Source of the DNA: Tunturiibacter empetritectus
Lineage (GTDB): Bacteria; Acidobacteriota; Terriglobia; Terriglobales; Acidobacteriaceae
Assembly: GCF_013410875.1 (NCBI RefSeq)
Contig: NZ_JACCCU010000002.1
Span: forward strand, 1,116,001-1,180,000
DNA: 64,000 nucleotides
Direction: 5' to 3'
Shown: positions 27,100-36,666 of the stretch, in pieces
Layout of the letters: the number at the start of each line of letters is the position of its first letter
Numbering within the stretch: position 1 is the first letter of the stretch
Translations under genes and position numbers: made by a program
The notes under the pieces: model-generated
What the model was told of the DNA's origin: nothing
The model's database searches: none
What the model saw: only the letters and a program-made list of their open reading frames with translations

Positions 27100-27196
27100 G
27101 GGATTCGTCGTCAATTTCAAGAGTTTGATGCGGATATGCCCGTATCCATCTACAATCCCTACTTACGTGTGAACACGTAGATTGAAAGGACGAAAA

Positions 27197-27544
27197 GTGG
27201 CTGAGAAGACACTAGTTGAAAAGGTTGCTGAAGCAGTTGGGTTTGGAATGGCAATGGCGGAAGATGCAGCTGGCAAGGTCAAAACGGCAGCTGGCGCGGC
27301 TGTAACCACGGTAACGGACGTGCTGAAGAAGGAGCCTTCCAAAGCGGTTGCGAGAAATAAAGCTGTCAGGAAGGTGCCCGTTGCGAAGGCTCCGAAAAAA
27401 AACGCGGCCAAAAAGGCAACTATGAAGAAGACCACTATAAAAGCCGCGACCAAGAAAGCCGTCAAGAAGGCACCCGATAAGAAGACTTTCAAGAAAGCTG
27501 CATCCAAAAAACACCAGCAAAGAAAGCTGCGAAAAAAATCGTAA
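27197..27544 (+). CDS. Histone H1-like Ala/Lys-rich protein with frameshifted tail
   Basis: 115 residues from GTG 27197, 6 bases after AAAGGA; an upstream TTG at 27182 is rejected. A short helical head (KTLVEKVAEAVGFGMAMAED) leads to a long basic tail of AKK repeats, the make-up of bacterial histone H1-like DNA-condensing proteins. At an A6 run (27506-27511) the frame leaves the AKK pattern and ends HQQRKLRKKS. A -1 shift there restores 23 more residues of perfect pattern (TPAKKAAKKIVKKAAKEAAR) to a stop at 27577-27579. This is either mutation, slippage or a homopolymer error. Confidence 0.7.
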   Translation: MAEKTLVEKVAEAVGFGMAMAEDAAGKVKTAAGAAVTTVTDVLKKEPSKAVARNKAVRKVPVAKAPKKNAAKKATMKKTTIKAATKKAVKKAPDKKTFKKAASKKHQQRKLRKKS

Positions 27545-27594
27545 AGAAGGCCGCGAAGGAAGCTGCGCGTCGTCAGTAATAACTGTGAGGGATT

Positions 27595-27783
27595 ATGGCA
27601 AACAACAAAGCTAAGAAGAAGGCAGTGAAGAAAGTCGAAAAAGCGGTCAGGAGAGCAGTAAAAAGAGGTGTCACCGAGGGCGCGGTCGACAAAGCGGTCT
27701 CGCTGGGTATTGCCACGGCAGACTCCAAGAAGCCCGCTCGAAAAGCTGCTGCTGAAGACGCGCGGGAATTAAAGTCGGCCTGA
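27595..27783 (+). CDS. Small Lys/Ala-rich basic protein
   Basis: 62 residues, beginning MANNKAKKKAVKKVEKAVRR. ATG 27595 follows GTGAGGG. Basic at the start and more neutral later (VTEGAVDKAVSLGIATADS). It lies 15 bases after the restored end of the histone-like gene, so the two probably form one operon of nucleoid-associated proteins. No named family. Confidence 0.65.
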   Translation: MANNKAKKKAVKKVEKAVRRAVKRGVTEGAVDKAVSLGIATADSKKPARKAAAEDARELKSA

Positions 27784-28103
27784 GTAGTCGAGCGAAAAAC
27801 GATGGAGTAACCGTGACTGTGTCGGGTCGTGTCTGCAATGACCGTCACGCCCAGTTTGCGATTGTCAGAAGTTCTCCCATAAGGCCGAGGGCTTATACAT
27901 GCCTTCGAGGCCTTCGATTAAGTCATATGCCACGCCTTCGCCTGGCTGACGCAGCGATTGTGGGCGACGTATCACTACTATCTTGCTTCATGGATGCGCG
28001 CAATGCTGAGCGTAACAGAGTCGGCGCGCTGAGAAAATTCTGCCGGTGTTTCGCGCTTTGGCTTTGGGCCCGAGGTCATTTCAACAAATGATCCCGGTGG
28101 GGC

Positions 28104-28886
28104 CTAAGCACTATTGAGCATCTCTGGCCCATTATTTTTAACGTTGCCTACCAGCTGATTTGCTGGAGTCATACTCATGCCTTCCGACTCGAAAGGCCGC
28201 AGTAGATCAATGGGCGGCCGCGATTCATCATAGTCGTTTAGCCAGCGGTCATAGTCGCGCTCGTGGAGGATTACCGGCATCCGGTCATGGATCGCCGTCA
28301 TCATCTCATTCGCTTCCGTCGTGACGATGGAAAATGTATCCAGCGGCTCCTGCATATCACCCGGACGTGGTCGCCATTGTGAATACAGGCCAGCCATTGC
28401 AAATGGCGTATGGCCCTTCATCTCGAATTTATAAACAGGCTTCGAGCCCGCCTTGGGTTTTGGCGTCTTCATCGGTGGTGGTGGCGCTCCTGGAAACAGG
28501 CCGTGTTCGCCGGGCTCTATAGCAGGAGGCTGAGGGAGACCGGGGCGTTGCAGCCATTCATAAAAACCGTCGATCGGTATCAGGCAACGTGTGTGGAGGA
28601 AAGGCCCTCTCCAGATAGGCTTATCAAGTATCGATTCGGCGCGGGCGTTGGAGGTGGTGTAAATCTTAAATGCTTTCGGGTCGGCGACTTTGGCGGGAAC
28701 CAATCCCCATCTCATCGGCACCAGTTCCCTTTCCCTCGTTTCCCGGTCCGGACGGATGACTGGCTGGTAGGTGCTGGGAGCGATATTGTAATCCGCAGGC
28801 AAATGATAGCCGGGCGGCATCTTGCCCACCTTGAAAGCTTCCGCAATACGCTGTTTGTCGCCTTGGCTGTAGTAACGGCCGCACAT
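28104..28886 (-). CDS. SRAP-domain protein (HMCES/YedK type)
   Basis: 260 residues. It starts MCGRYYSQ, so Cys2 is exposed after Met removal, as needed for the protective crosslink to abasic sites in single-stranded DNA. Other hallmarks are YNIAPS (Asn), VPMRWGLVP, TSNARAES, PIDGFYEW (Glu) and PVILHERDYDRWL (His). It contains an extra Pro-rich insert at about 125-150. It is 2 bases after a small gene on the same strand and faces away from the imuA operon, matching the SOS-linked context of the family. Confidence 0.93.
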   Translation of the reverse strand: MCGRYYSQGDKQRIAEAFKVGKMPPGYHLPADYNIAPSTYQPVIRPDRETRERELVPMRWGLVPAKVADPKAFKIYTTSNARAESILDKPIWRGPFLHTRCLIPIDGFYEWLQRPGLPQPPAIEPGEHGLFPGAPPPPMKTPKPKAGSKPVYKFEMKGHTPFAMAGLYSQWRPRPGDMQEPLDTFSIVTTEANEMMTAIHDRMPVILHERDYDRWLNDYDESRPPIDLLRPFESEGMSMTPANQLVGNVKNNGPEMLNSA

Positions 28887-28888
28887 AG

Positions 28889-29104
28889 CTATTCCTCGGT
28901 CTCGTCAATTGCTGTTTCGCCGCCGCGGTCAATTTCGGCCTTTCGCATTTCGATGTACTCAGTCGAGAAATCCGCTTTACGAAACATCTGTTCGATGGGA
29001 TCCCAGTTTAGGTAAACAGCGATACTGACGCCATCGGAGCCCGTGAGTTCATAACCGATATCCACTCGTTTGATTATGATTTTTTCTAATGCATCGCTGA
29101 TCAT
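28889..29104 (-). CDS. Small hypothetical protein upstream of the SRAP gene
   Basis: 71 residues: MISDALEKIIIKRVDIGYEL, then a strand-rich middle (SIAVYLNWDPIEQMF) and an acidic end. It stops 2 bases before the SRAP gene and so is probably co-transcribed. A good gene by spacing; function not recognised. Confidence 0.55.
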   Translation of the reverse strand: MISDALEKIIIKRVDIGYELTGSDGVSIAVYLNWDPIEQMFRKADFSTEYIEMRKAEIDRGGETAIDETEE

Positions 29105-29517
29105 GTGGTGCTCCGGGCTGGGATTTGGGAATCGGGTTTAGCTAACTCAAGTTTCATTGCATCTGTTGACAGCCGTCACCATGGTCCACTAGAGCCAGGT
29201 AACACGGTTTCATAATTTCTGCAGCAGTTTGAACGCTTCTCTGCCCCTAGACGGTCCACTACCAAACTCTTTGACTTTTCTGTTGGATGCAAATCGGCGT
29301 TTATTCGGCGGAAATTGCTATCCAGAGCGAACCTCTGTCTACGGTTATTCCATAAATCACGCCCAACCTGCGTCAGCTCCTATACCGACAGTACATTTTT
29401 TGCCTTAAATAATCGGCATAGAATCAATTACCTAAACGATTTGTTGCCCAATTTTGGAGGCAAGGGCGGTTGCGTTTCCAAATGTAATAGGCGAAGATTT
29501 GGCGAAGGTTGTTCACT
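29105..29517. promoter_or_regulatory. Divergent promoter region between the SRAP operon and the imu operon
   Basis: No gene is seen in these 413 bases. The region separates two divergent DNA-damage-type operons and should hold both promoters. I did not find a dyad that I could confidently call a LexA site; the acidobacterial SOS box is not known to me well enough to assign one. Confidence 0.4.
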
Positions 29518-30549
29518 ATGCCGTCATCCTCTGCCCTCCGTATTCAAGTCGAAAGTACCCTCGCCAATAAGATCCCTTCTGCCCTGACTTCGGTTGCGAA
29601 GATGGTCCGGCCCGCAGTCTCTTCAGGGGTTGCGCCGGTAGATGATCTCTTACGAGGTGGTTTCCCGATCGGAGCAGTCAGCGAGATCACCGGTCCAGAT
29701 TGTTCCGGCCGGACCTCCCTGGCGCAATCCCTTATAGCGCGTGTCGTCGAAAGTGGCAAAGTTGCCGCCTGGATCGATGTATCGGACACCTTCGACCCGG
29801 CCTCTGCTGCAGCAGCCGGCATCGATCTGCGGCGGCTTCTTTGGGTACGCTGCGGGGTACCGGAAAATTCTAATCCGGAACAGGTCCGCGATTTCGCGCT
29901 TCCAAACGCATACCTGATTCCTGGAACACCAAAGAAAGGTATTCATGGAGGCGGCTGTGGCACTCATCCTCGGCATGAAGCCAAGGGCCTCTCTTTGGCT
30001 GTCAGCGGTCTGCTTCAGACCGAGGCGCTGAATTCACGGTGTGCGGAACCGCAACGAAAGACCCGCCCTATTCAGGTCACCTATGCTCCGGCTTCTCAGC
30101 CTGTGGTATCTCCAGTGCGGAGGCGATCCGCACTCGGCCAGTACCAGCGGATTGAACAGGGTCTGAAGAGCGCCGACTTGATCCTGCAGGCCGGCGGGTT
30201 CGGTGCCATCGTGCTCGATCTTGGAAGCATCGCGCCAGAGTTCGTGTCGCGCGTAGAGCAAGGGACATGGCATCGGTATCGCGTAGCGGCAGAACGGACG
30301 CAGTCGAGCATTGTTCTTTTGACCCAGTATGTCTGTGCCAAGAGTAGCGCAGAACTCTTGTTGCGTCTGCATACTCCAAGGATGCTCCGCGAGGAGACAA
30401 CCGTGTTCTCCGGAACACAGCCGAAGGCAGAGGTCGCGCGGCATCGCTTCCAAGAGCGAGGAAGTAATATCCTCCCGATTCGTAAGCCTCCCCAGAACGT
30501 CACGACAGCTTGCCGGCAAAACCGCGCGACATGGGCAGGTCAGCGATGA
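29518..30549 (+). CDS. imuA: ImuA-like RecA-fold mutasome protein
   Basis: 343 residues from ATG 29518, with GAAGG upstream; a TTG at 29509 is an alternative. It has a RecA-like core: DDLLRGGFPIGAVSEITGPD leads into a modified Walker A, GPDCSGRTS (Arg in place of Lys), followed by VAAWIDVSDTFDP. A variable middle insert (about 145-215) precedes a second conserved block (FGAIVLDLGSI; SSIVLLTQY). ImuA helps ImuB and DnaE2 in damage-induced mutagenesis. It overlaps imuB by 4 bases. The Arg in the P-loop suggests weak or no ATP hydrolysis. Confidence 0.85.
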   Translation: MPSSSALRIQVESTLANKIPSALTSVAKMVRPAVSSGVAPVDDLLRGGFPIGAVSEITGPDCSGRTSLAQSLIARVVESGKVAAWIDVSDTFDPASAAAAGIDLRRLLWVRCGVPENSNPEQVRDFALPNAYLIPGTPKKGIHGGGCGTHPRHEAKGLSLAVSGLLQTEALNSRCAEPQRKTRPIQVTYAPASQPVVSPVRRRSALGQYQRIEQGLKSADLILQAGGFGAIVLDLGSIAPEFVSRVEQGTWHRYRVAAERTQSSIVLLTQYVCAKSSAELLLRLHTPRMLREETTVFSGTQPKAEVARHRFQERGSNILPIRKPPQNVTTACRQNRATWAGQR

Positions 30550-32060
30550 CAAACGAAGCTTCTCTCTACGCCTGCCTCTATGTGCGGGAGTTTCCCGCAC
30601 AGTCGCTCCTACGGCTGAGACCGGAATTACATGGTGCAGCCTGCGTCGTCATGACTGGCGAAGTGCCCAGCGAAAAGGTCTGCTCGCTCAACACCAAGGC
30701 CCGGCTTGTTGGCATGAAGCACCGCATGTCTCGCGTCGAAGTAGAAACGTTCGCCAATCCAATCATCATGCGTCGGTCCACTGTCGCGGAAAGCATGACG
30801 AAGGCCGCGTTGCTTGAGGTAGCCGGAAGCTTCTCGCCGCAGGTGGAGGACCGAAGTGAAGATACAGCGTTCCTCTGTGGCATCGACATTACGGGAACGC
30901 GAAGTTTGTTCGGACCACCTGAGCAATTAGGCAGAAGCCTCATCACTCAGATCCGAGCCAGCGGCATATCCGCGAGCGTCGCAGTCAGCACGAACTTCCA
31001 TACGGCTGTGAGCCTCGCGAAGGGATTCTCACGGCGAGCCTCCGTGCAGGTTGTCGCGTTTGGTCAGGAAGGGGCCGCGTTGTCATCTTTACCGCTGACT
31101 GTTCTTGCAGTGTCTGACACTCAATTGGAAACCTTCGCATCGTGGGGCATCTACAGACTGGGAGAGTTGGCAACCCTTCCTGAGAAAGAACTGATCTCCC
31201 GTATGGGCCAGGACGGCAAGCGACTCCGGCAGATGGCAGCAGGATCGCTGCCCCACCTCTTCCAAGCGGCGGAGCCGGTCTTTCGGCTTGAAGACAGACT
31301 GGAACTGGATTCGCCCCTCGATGTCCTGGAATCGCTCCTCTTTGGTATCGCGATGATGCTGGATCAACTCATCGCGCGTGTGTCAGCGCGCGTTCTCGCT
31401 TTGGCTTCTGTGACTGTTACGTTGGACCTCGAAGGCAGCGGCACTCATGAGCGGACGGTACGTCCCGCATTGCCAACAAATGACAAGCAACTCTGGATCA
31501 AACTGCTCCACCTTGATCTTGAGGCGCATCCACCACGGGCAGCGATTCTCGCTGTCGGACTGCGTGCGGACTCCGGCTCTACCAGCAAGGTTCAGCTCGG
31601 ACTGTTTTCTCCTCAGTTGCCGGAAGCAGGCCGGCTGGATATAACGCTAGCGCGTCTGTCGGCGCTCGTGGGAGAAGGCAATGTCGGATCTCCGGCTCTC
31701 CCCGATCAACATCTCCCGGGTAGCTTCCGTATCGAGCCATTCACCCTGCCGTCAGGAGACGCAACTATCACGGCATCCCCGATGTCACGAGTCTCCCTTC
31801 GGCAACTGCGTCCACCCGAGCCGGTAGCCGTCATGTTGAAAGATGCGCGGCCCGAGAGTCTACGCTTTCGCACCCGGCGCTATGTGGTCGAGCATCTCTA
31901 TGGGCCATGGTTCGCAAGCGGCGCATGGTGGAGTCGAGATCGTTACGGACTGGAACAGTGGGATCTCGATGCGCGTAGTGAGGATGGATCACTCCTGTGC
32001 TGCTGCGTGGTGCGGGACAGGGTAAGAAATCGATGGCAGATGGAGGCACTCTATGACTAA
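30546..32060 (+). CDS. imuB: ImuB, catalytically dead Y-family polymerase-like mutasome protein
   Basis: 504 residues from ATG 30546, overlapping imuA by 4 bases; an upstream ATG at 30510 is rejected. The Y-family fold is visible, but the acidic active-site residues are absent (ACLYVREFPAQ where active enzymes have D-x-D; LCGIDITGTRSLFG where they have S-x-D-E). ImuB acts as the beta-clamp-binding adaptor that recruits DnaE2. Helix-hairpin-helix-like WGIYRLGELATLPEKEL is at about 200. It overlaps dnaE2 by 8 bases. Confidence 0.9.
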   Translation: MTNEASLYACLYVREFPAQSLLRLRPELHGAACVVMTGEVPSEKVCSLNTKARLVGMKHRMSRVEVETFANPIIMRRSTVAESMTKAALLEVAGSFSPQVEDRSEDTAFLCGIDITGTRSLFGPPEQLGRSLITQIRASGISASVAVSTNFHTAVSLAKGFSRRASVQVVAFGQEGAALSSLPLTVLAVSDTQLETFASWGIYRLGELATLPEKELISRMGQDGKRLRQMAAGSLPHLFQAAEPVFRLEDRLELDSPLDVLESLLFGIAMMLDQLIARVSARVLALASVTVTLDLEGSGTHERTVRPALPTNDKQLWIKLLHLDLEAHPPRAAILAVGLRADSGSTSKVQLGLFSPQLPEAGRLDITLARLSALVGEGNVGSPALPDQHLPGSFRIEPFTLPSGDATITASPMSRVSLRQLRPPEPVAVMLKDARPESLRFRTRRYVVEHLYGPWFASGAWWSRDRYGLEQWDLDARSEDGSLLCCCVVRDRVRNRWQMEALYD

Positions 32061-35000
32061 CCCCTATGTCGAACTCCATAGCGCGAGCGCGTTCTCGTTC
32101 CTTCAGGGAGCCTCCCAACCCGAAAAGTTGGTAGAGCGTGCAGTTGAAATAGAGATGCCTGCAATGGCGTTGCTCGATCATAACGGCGTCTATGGCTCAG
32201 CCCGCTTCCACACCTCTGCGAAACGAAATAGCATTCGAGCCCATGTTGGGGCTGAGATCGCGGTTCCTAACCTCGGTACTCGTCTTACCCCTCCGAAATG
32301 GCTCCCGCACCAACACATTGCGGAGCCTGTCCGACTGCCTCTCCTATGCGAGTCACGGGAGGGGTATCAGAATCTTTGCCAGCTCATCACACGCTTCAAG
32401 ATGAGAGAGAAGAGCAAGGGAGATGGGTCAGCGAAGCTCGAAGAAATCCAGGATTACTCGCGTGGTCTGGTCTGCCTGACAGGTGGCGATGAAGGGCCGC
32501 TCGCCTCGGCCTTGGCGCGCGGCGGCGAGACCGCTGGGCGCGATGTGGTTGAGCGTATGGTCCGCGTCTTTGGTCCCCAGAATGTCTACGTGGAATTGCA
32601 ACGACATCACGAGCGCGAGGAAGAGTGGCGCAATCAAGCAGCGATTCGTATAGCTAGTTCTCTGAAGCTGCCACTGCTGGCCACAAATGGAGTGCGTTAT
32701 GCGCACGCCTATGACCGCGAAATTCTTGACCTCTTCACATCGATTCGGAATCATACAGAACTTGATCTCGCGGGGCGGCTCTTATCCGAGAACAGCCAAC
32801 GCCATCTCCGTTCGGCCTCTGAGATGGCGGCGCTTTTCGCTGATTTGAATTGTGCTGTGGCTAACACTGTCGAATTATCCAATCGTCTTGAATTTCAGTT
32901 GGGTGACCTGGGATACGAGTTTCCGCGCTATCCGGTGCCGGACGGCGAGACAATGGACAGCTTTCTCCGGAAGCGCGTGTCCGAGGGAGTTATGAAGCGC
33001 TACGGGGCAAAAAGCAATTCGGGACTTTTCGAACGTGCGAAGAAACAAGTCGAGCATGAACTTGCCTTGATTGCAAAGCTGGGCTTTGCAGGATATTTCC
33101 TTATTGTCTGGGATATCGTCTGCTTCTGTAAACGGAACAACATTCTCATTCAGGGGCGCGGGAGCGCTGCTAACTCCGCGGTCTGTTATGCCTTGGAGAT
33201 CACGGCGGTCGATCCGGTTGGAATGGAACTGCTCTTTGAGAGATTCCTGAGCGAGAGTCGCGGCGAGTGGCCGGACATTGATCTCGATCTGCCTTCGGAA
33301 GACAAACGGGAGCTAGCCATTCGACATGTTTACCAACGGTACGGTGAACTGGGTGCAGCCATGTGCGCTAACGTGATTACCTATCGCGGAAAGTCGTCAG
33401 CGCGTGAAGTCGGCAAGACGCTCGGGTTTGATCGTGAATCACTTCAGAGATTATCAAGTCTCGTGAGCCACTTCGAGTGGCGTGGACCAACCGACACGAT
33501 GGCGCATTCGTTTCGTAATGCTGGTTTTGATATCAAGCATCCGCGTATCGCGAAATATCTCGAACTCTGTATGCGCATCCAGGATCTGCCGCGTCATCTG
33601 GGCCAACACTCCGGCGGCATGATTATCTGCCAGGGGCAACTAGATCGCGTTGTTCCGCTGGAGCGAGCCTCCATGCCGGACCGCACCGTCGTGCAGTGGG
33701 ACAAGGAAGACTGCGCCGACCTCGGCATCATCAAAGTCGATCTGCTCGGGCTCGGCATGATGGCCGTGCTCAAGGATTGCGTCGAACTAATCCCTGAGCA
33801 CTATGGTGACCCCGTAGATCTTTCCAACTTGCCCGACGATACGGATGTGTATCGAGCATTACAGAGGGCCGACACGATCGGTATGTTTCAGGTTGAGAGC
33901 CGTGCGCAGATGGCGTCCCTGCCTCGAAACAAGCCAGAGAAGTTCTATGACGTGGTAGTGCAGGTTGCCATCATTCGCCCTGGGCCAATCGTCGGCAAGA
34001 TGATGCACCCCTACATGCGGAGACGACAGAAAAAGGAAGAAATCACCTATCCACACCCCTCCCTCGAAAGCACACTGAAACGCACTCTAGGGGTGCCGCT
34101 TTTTCAGGAACAACTGCTCCGCATGGCGATGACGGTTGCGAACTTCACAGGCGCGGAAGCAGAAGAATTGCGCCGTGCAGTCGGAATGCGCCGATCCTGG
34201 GAGCGCATGAAGAATCTTGAAGGCAAGCTCCGGGCCGGAATGACCGCAAACGGCCTCGACATGGCAACTCAGGAAAACATCATACAGAACATCAGTTCCT
34301 TCGCGCTCTATGGATTTCCTGAGTCGCACGCGGCGAGCTTCGCTTTGATCGCATACGCTTCGGCGTACCTCAAGATAAAGTATCTCGCTGCCTTCACCTG
34401 CGCGATTCTCAATAACCAGCCGATGGGCTTTTATAGTCCAGCCGTCTTGATTCAAGATGCTCGGCGTCATGGGCTCCGTGTTAAATCAATAGATATTCAG
34501 GTATCGGGATGGGCTTGCGCGTTGGAACGCGAAGCGGACTATTCGCTCTCGCTTAGGCTTGGTCTGGGCTACGCAAAAGGTCTTCGGCGACATGCCGCGG
34601 AAGCGATTGTCAGCGCCCGCGACGCAAGTCGATTCAGTTCTGTCGAGGATGTTGCTTTACGTGTACCTGTTTTGAACCGGAAGGAGCTGGCTTTGCTCGC
34701 TCGTGTGGGCGCGATGAATGGTATTGACGGAGTGCAGCATCGGCGCGACGCACTCTGGCAAGTAGAACGGGCTGGCAAGCTGGAAGGACCTTTGCTCAGT
34801 CAGCAAAGCGAATGGCTCCAGGAAAACAGCAAAAGTTTTCCATTACGAGAGATGACCCCAGAAGAACGCCTGGTTGCCGATTATGCGGGAACGAGTGTGA
34901 CCACCGGCCCGCATCCCATGCACTTTCGCAGGCAGGAACTTAACAAGCAGGGATATCTCACAGCCATTGAATTGAGGAAACGACGGGACGGAGAGTTCGT

Positions 35001-35268
35001 GAGAACAGCGGGTTTGGCCATCGTAAAACAGAGGCCAGGTACAGCAAAGGGTACCGTTTTCCTGTCAGTCTCGGATGAGACAGGTATTTTTAACGTCATC
35101 GTTACCAAGGAATTCTTTGAGCGAAATCGTAGCGCAATCTCGAACGCTAGGTTCATTTCGGTGGAAGGGCCGCTTCAGAACGAAGACGACGCGATTCATG
35201 TCAAAGCCTCACGAATTAAAGCTCTACCGACACGAGGGTTAGAGGTGACGTCGCATGACTTCCACTAA
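32053..35268 (+). CDS. dnaE2: Error-prone DNA polymerase III alpha subunit DnaE2 (ImuC)
   Basis: 1071 residues, normal for DnaE2. The PHP domain (HSASAFSFLQGASQPEKLVE; LLDHNGVYGSARFH) is followed by the C-family polymerase core with catalytic aspartates in WPDIDLDLPSE and a nucleotide-binding RGSAANSAVCYAL. A C-terminal OB-fold (YLTAIELRKRRDGEFVRTAG) ends the protein. It performs translesion synthesis with ImuA and ImuB. The start overlaps imuB by 8 bases and the end overlaps the next small gene by 14. Confidence 0.95.
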   Translation: MTNPYVELHSASAFSFLQGASQPEKLVERAVEIEMPAMALLDHNGVYGSARFHTSAKRNSIRAHVGAEIAVPNLGTRLTPPKWLPHQHIAEPVRLPLLCESREGYQNLCQLITRFKMREKSKGDGSAKLEEIQDYSRGLVCLTGGDEGPLASALARGGETAGRDVVERMVRVFGPQNVYVELQRHHEREEEWRNQAAIRIASSLKLPLLATNGVRYAHAYDREILDLFTSIRNHTELDLAGRLLSENSQRHLRSASEMAALFADLNCAVANTVELSNRLEFQLGDLGYEFPRYPVPDGETMDSFLRKRVSEGVMKRYGAKSNSGLFERAKKQVEHELALIAKLGFAGYFLIVWDIVCFCKRNNILIQGRGSAANSAVCYALEITAVDPVGMELLFERFLSESRGEWPDIDLDLPSEDKRELAIRHVYQRYGELGAAMCANVITYRGKSSAREVGKTLGFDRESLQRLSSLVSHFEWRGPTDTMAHSFRNAGFDIKHPRIAKYLELCMRIQDLPRHLGQHSGGMIICQGQLDRVVPLERASMPDRTVVQWDKEDCADLGIIKVDLLGLGMMAVLKDCVELIPEHYGDPVDLSNLPDDTDVYRALQRADTIGMFQVESRAQMASLPRNKPEKFYDVVVQVAIIRPGPIVGKMMHPYMRRRQKKEEITYPHPSLESTLKRTLGVPLFQEQLLRMAMTVANFTGAEAEELRRAVGMRRSWERMKNLEGKLRAGMTANGLDMATQENIIQNISSFALYGFPESHAASFALIAYASAYLKIKYLAAFTCAILNNQPMGFYSPAVLIQDARRHGLRVKSIDIQVSGWACALEREADYSLSLRLGLGYAKGLRRHAAEAIVSARDASRFSSVEDVALRVPVLNRKELALLARVGAMNGIDGVQHRRDALWQVERAGKLEGPLLSQQSEWLQENSKSFPLREMTPEERLVADYAGTSVTTGPHPMHFRRQELNKQGYLTAIELRKRRDGEFVRTAGLAIVKQRPGTAKGTVFLSVSDETGIFNVIVTKEFFERNRSAISNARFISVEGPLQNEDDAIHVKASRIKALPTRGLEVTSHDFH

Positions 35269-35548
35269 TGTTGGTTCTCGGGTGGGCGGCTATCGTCGGG
35301 AGGTGGACTTTCAAAAACTTGGGCCGGCACTGCTCATTGCCTCTAGTCTTGTCCTCGCGATCCGCACAGCGCGCTGGGACCCAACGCACAGCGACGGGCT
35401 CGCAAACGTGGAGTGGGAGAAAGAAGTTGAGCATAGCATCCGCATCGCGAAGTTTGTGCTTTCTCATCTGACCTCCCGGCACCCTGATCTCTTTCAATCG
35501 AAAGATGTCGCCTGGTATGTCGCGACGGATGAAGAGACGCCGAGATAG
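35255..35548 (+). CDS. 97-residue protein coupled to dnaE2
   Basis: It starts inside dnaE2 (14-base overlap), so it is probably translated as the fourth gene of the mutasome operon. The sequence is unremarkable: basic start, a helix LGPALLIASSLVLAIRTARW, and a charged helical end (EKEVEHSIRIAKFVLSHL). No family recognised. The overlap and complete frame support a real gene. Confidence 0.6.
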   Translation: MTSTNVGSRVGGYRREVDFQKLGPALLIASSLVLAIRTARWDPTHSDGLANVEWEKEVEHSIRIAKFVLSHLTSRHPDLFQSKDVAWYVATDEETPR

Positions 35549-35639
35549 ATTTGGGTAGACGCAAGCGTCTTACCAAGGCTAATATTCCCGAATTTGCTTC
35601 ATGAGTGCATTGACTGATATCGCCAATTGAAATCAGTGG

Positions 35640-36190
35640 CCCGACCAGCATGTCCGCCAATAAAAAGTTACGGCGAAGATCACTGAGCCGGTCGAGGCGG
35701 AGATGCTCGGACACGTAAAGCCACCGATCAGCGGGCACCACTGGCCAAAATCATCCCAAAGCCGGAGACAGACGCCAGCATACGAGTCAGCGCAAGCTGG
35801 CAACACTATGAGCAGAGCCGCACAGGAGAAGAGAAGACCAACCCCCGATCCCGTAAGTGTTCCAGCATCATAGGCATAATGTGGTAAAACGGACTCCACC
35901 CAGTTGCCTGCGACCTCCAGCACCAAAAACCAGAGCAGCAGCACTACTAGGTGGCTATCCGGAAGGCAGGCAGTAGATTGGCCAAACCTTCTTCTTCCTC
36001 CTCATCCGCATTGCCAGTGGACACCAAGGTCTTGGGTAGGAGGGCAAAGGTCGCCAAGGCTGCGATTAGCAACGTAGCTCCGCTCCGGAGAACACTGCAC
36101 CAAGAAACAAATTTGCCAGGAAGGCTCCGCAAAGAGGCCCCAGAACTCGCCCTAAATTTAATGCGACTCGCCCGCGAGCAAACAGGCGGC
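35640..36190 (-). pseudogene. Decayed MFS transporter fragment
   Basis: Reading leftward, one frame gives a TM6-like segment (SGATLLIAALATFALLPKTL) and a charged central loop; after a stop another stretch gives ANWVE-like sequence (VAGNWVESVLPHYAYDAGTL) and SGVGLLFSCAALLIVLP. This is the order of TM6, central loop, TM7 and TM8 of a major facilitator permease. N- and C-terminal parts are missing and frames are broken. Family call is inference from helix pattern. Confidence 0.45.
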
Positions 36191-36214
36191 GCTGCTGTTC
36201 TGCGTGAGTGCCGG

Positions 36215-36468
36215 ATCATCATTGGCATCGTCGCAGGCTGGCTTACGGGCAAAATCATGAAAGGGTCTAGCTTCGGAGTCTTGATGGATATGGTTTCGGG
36301 GTCATCGGTGCCCTGACCGGATGGTTCATCTCCTCGCATATTGGTCTCGGCGGTGTCGGAGATCATGGCCTCATTATGAGCATTGTGATCGCGGTTGTCG
36401 GAGCTGTGATTCTCCCCTTGCTCGTTCGGCTCGTCACGGGAAACAATCGGCAGAGCTTTAGTCCTTAA
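36215..36468 (+). pseudogene. Frameshifted GlsB/YeaQ/YmgE-type small membrane protein
   Basis: IIIGIVAGWLTGKIMKGSSF is the family signature. The frame then breaks near 36290, where one base is missing, and resumes as GVIGALTGWFISSHIGLGG and VIAVVGAVILPLLVRLV to a stop at 36466-36468. The first residues with the start codon are also lost. These three-helix proteins are stress-induced membrane proteins. It lies antisense to the MFS remnant border. Confidence 0.75.
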
Positions 36469-36666
36469 AGCGGCTAAGAGCATGCATTCAGTTAGGCTGA
36501 AACGACAACGAGAAGTGAGCACCACGAGATGCTCCCCTTTAGTTCCGTCAGACCTAGTCTCGACAACACTCAACAGAACTGGCCGTCTTCCTTGACTCAG
36601 GCGGGCGTATGGATTGCGGAAAACAGCGAGAAACGGTCAACGAAAGGAGCTAGGCCTCGGGCTCGG

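Noticed and set aside
27212-27520. Minus-strand hydrophobic frames opposite the histone-like gene
   Set aside because: Phe/Leu-rich frames are the expected antisense of AAG/GCC lysine-alanine repeats.
35947-36573. 208-codon minus-strand frame as an intact gene
   Set aside because: Only its end looks like a transporter helix; the first half is antisense to the YeaQ-type pseudogene. Kept only as part of an MFS remnant.
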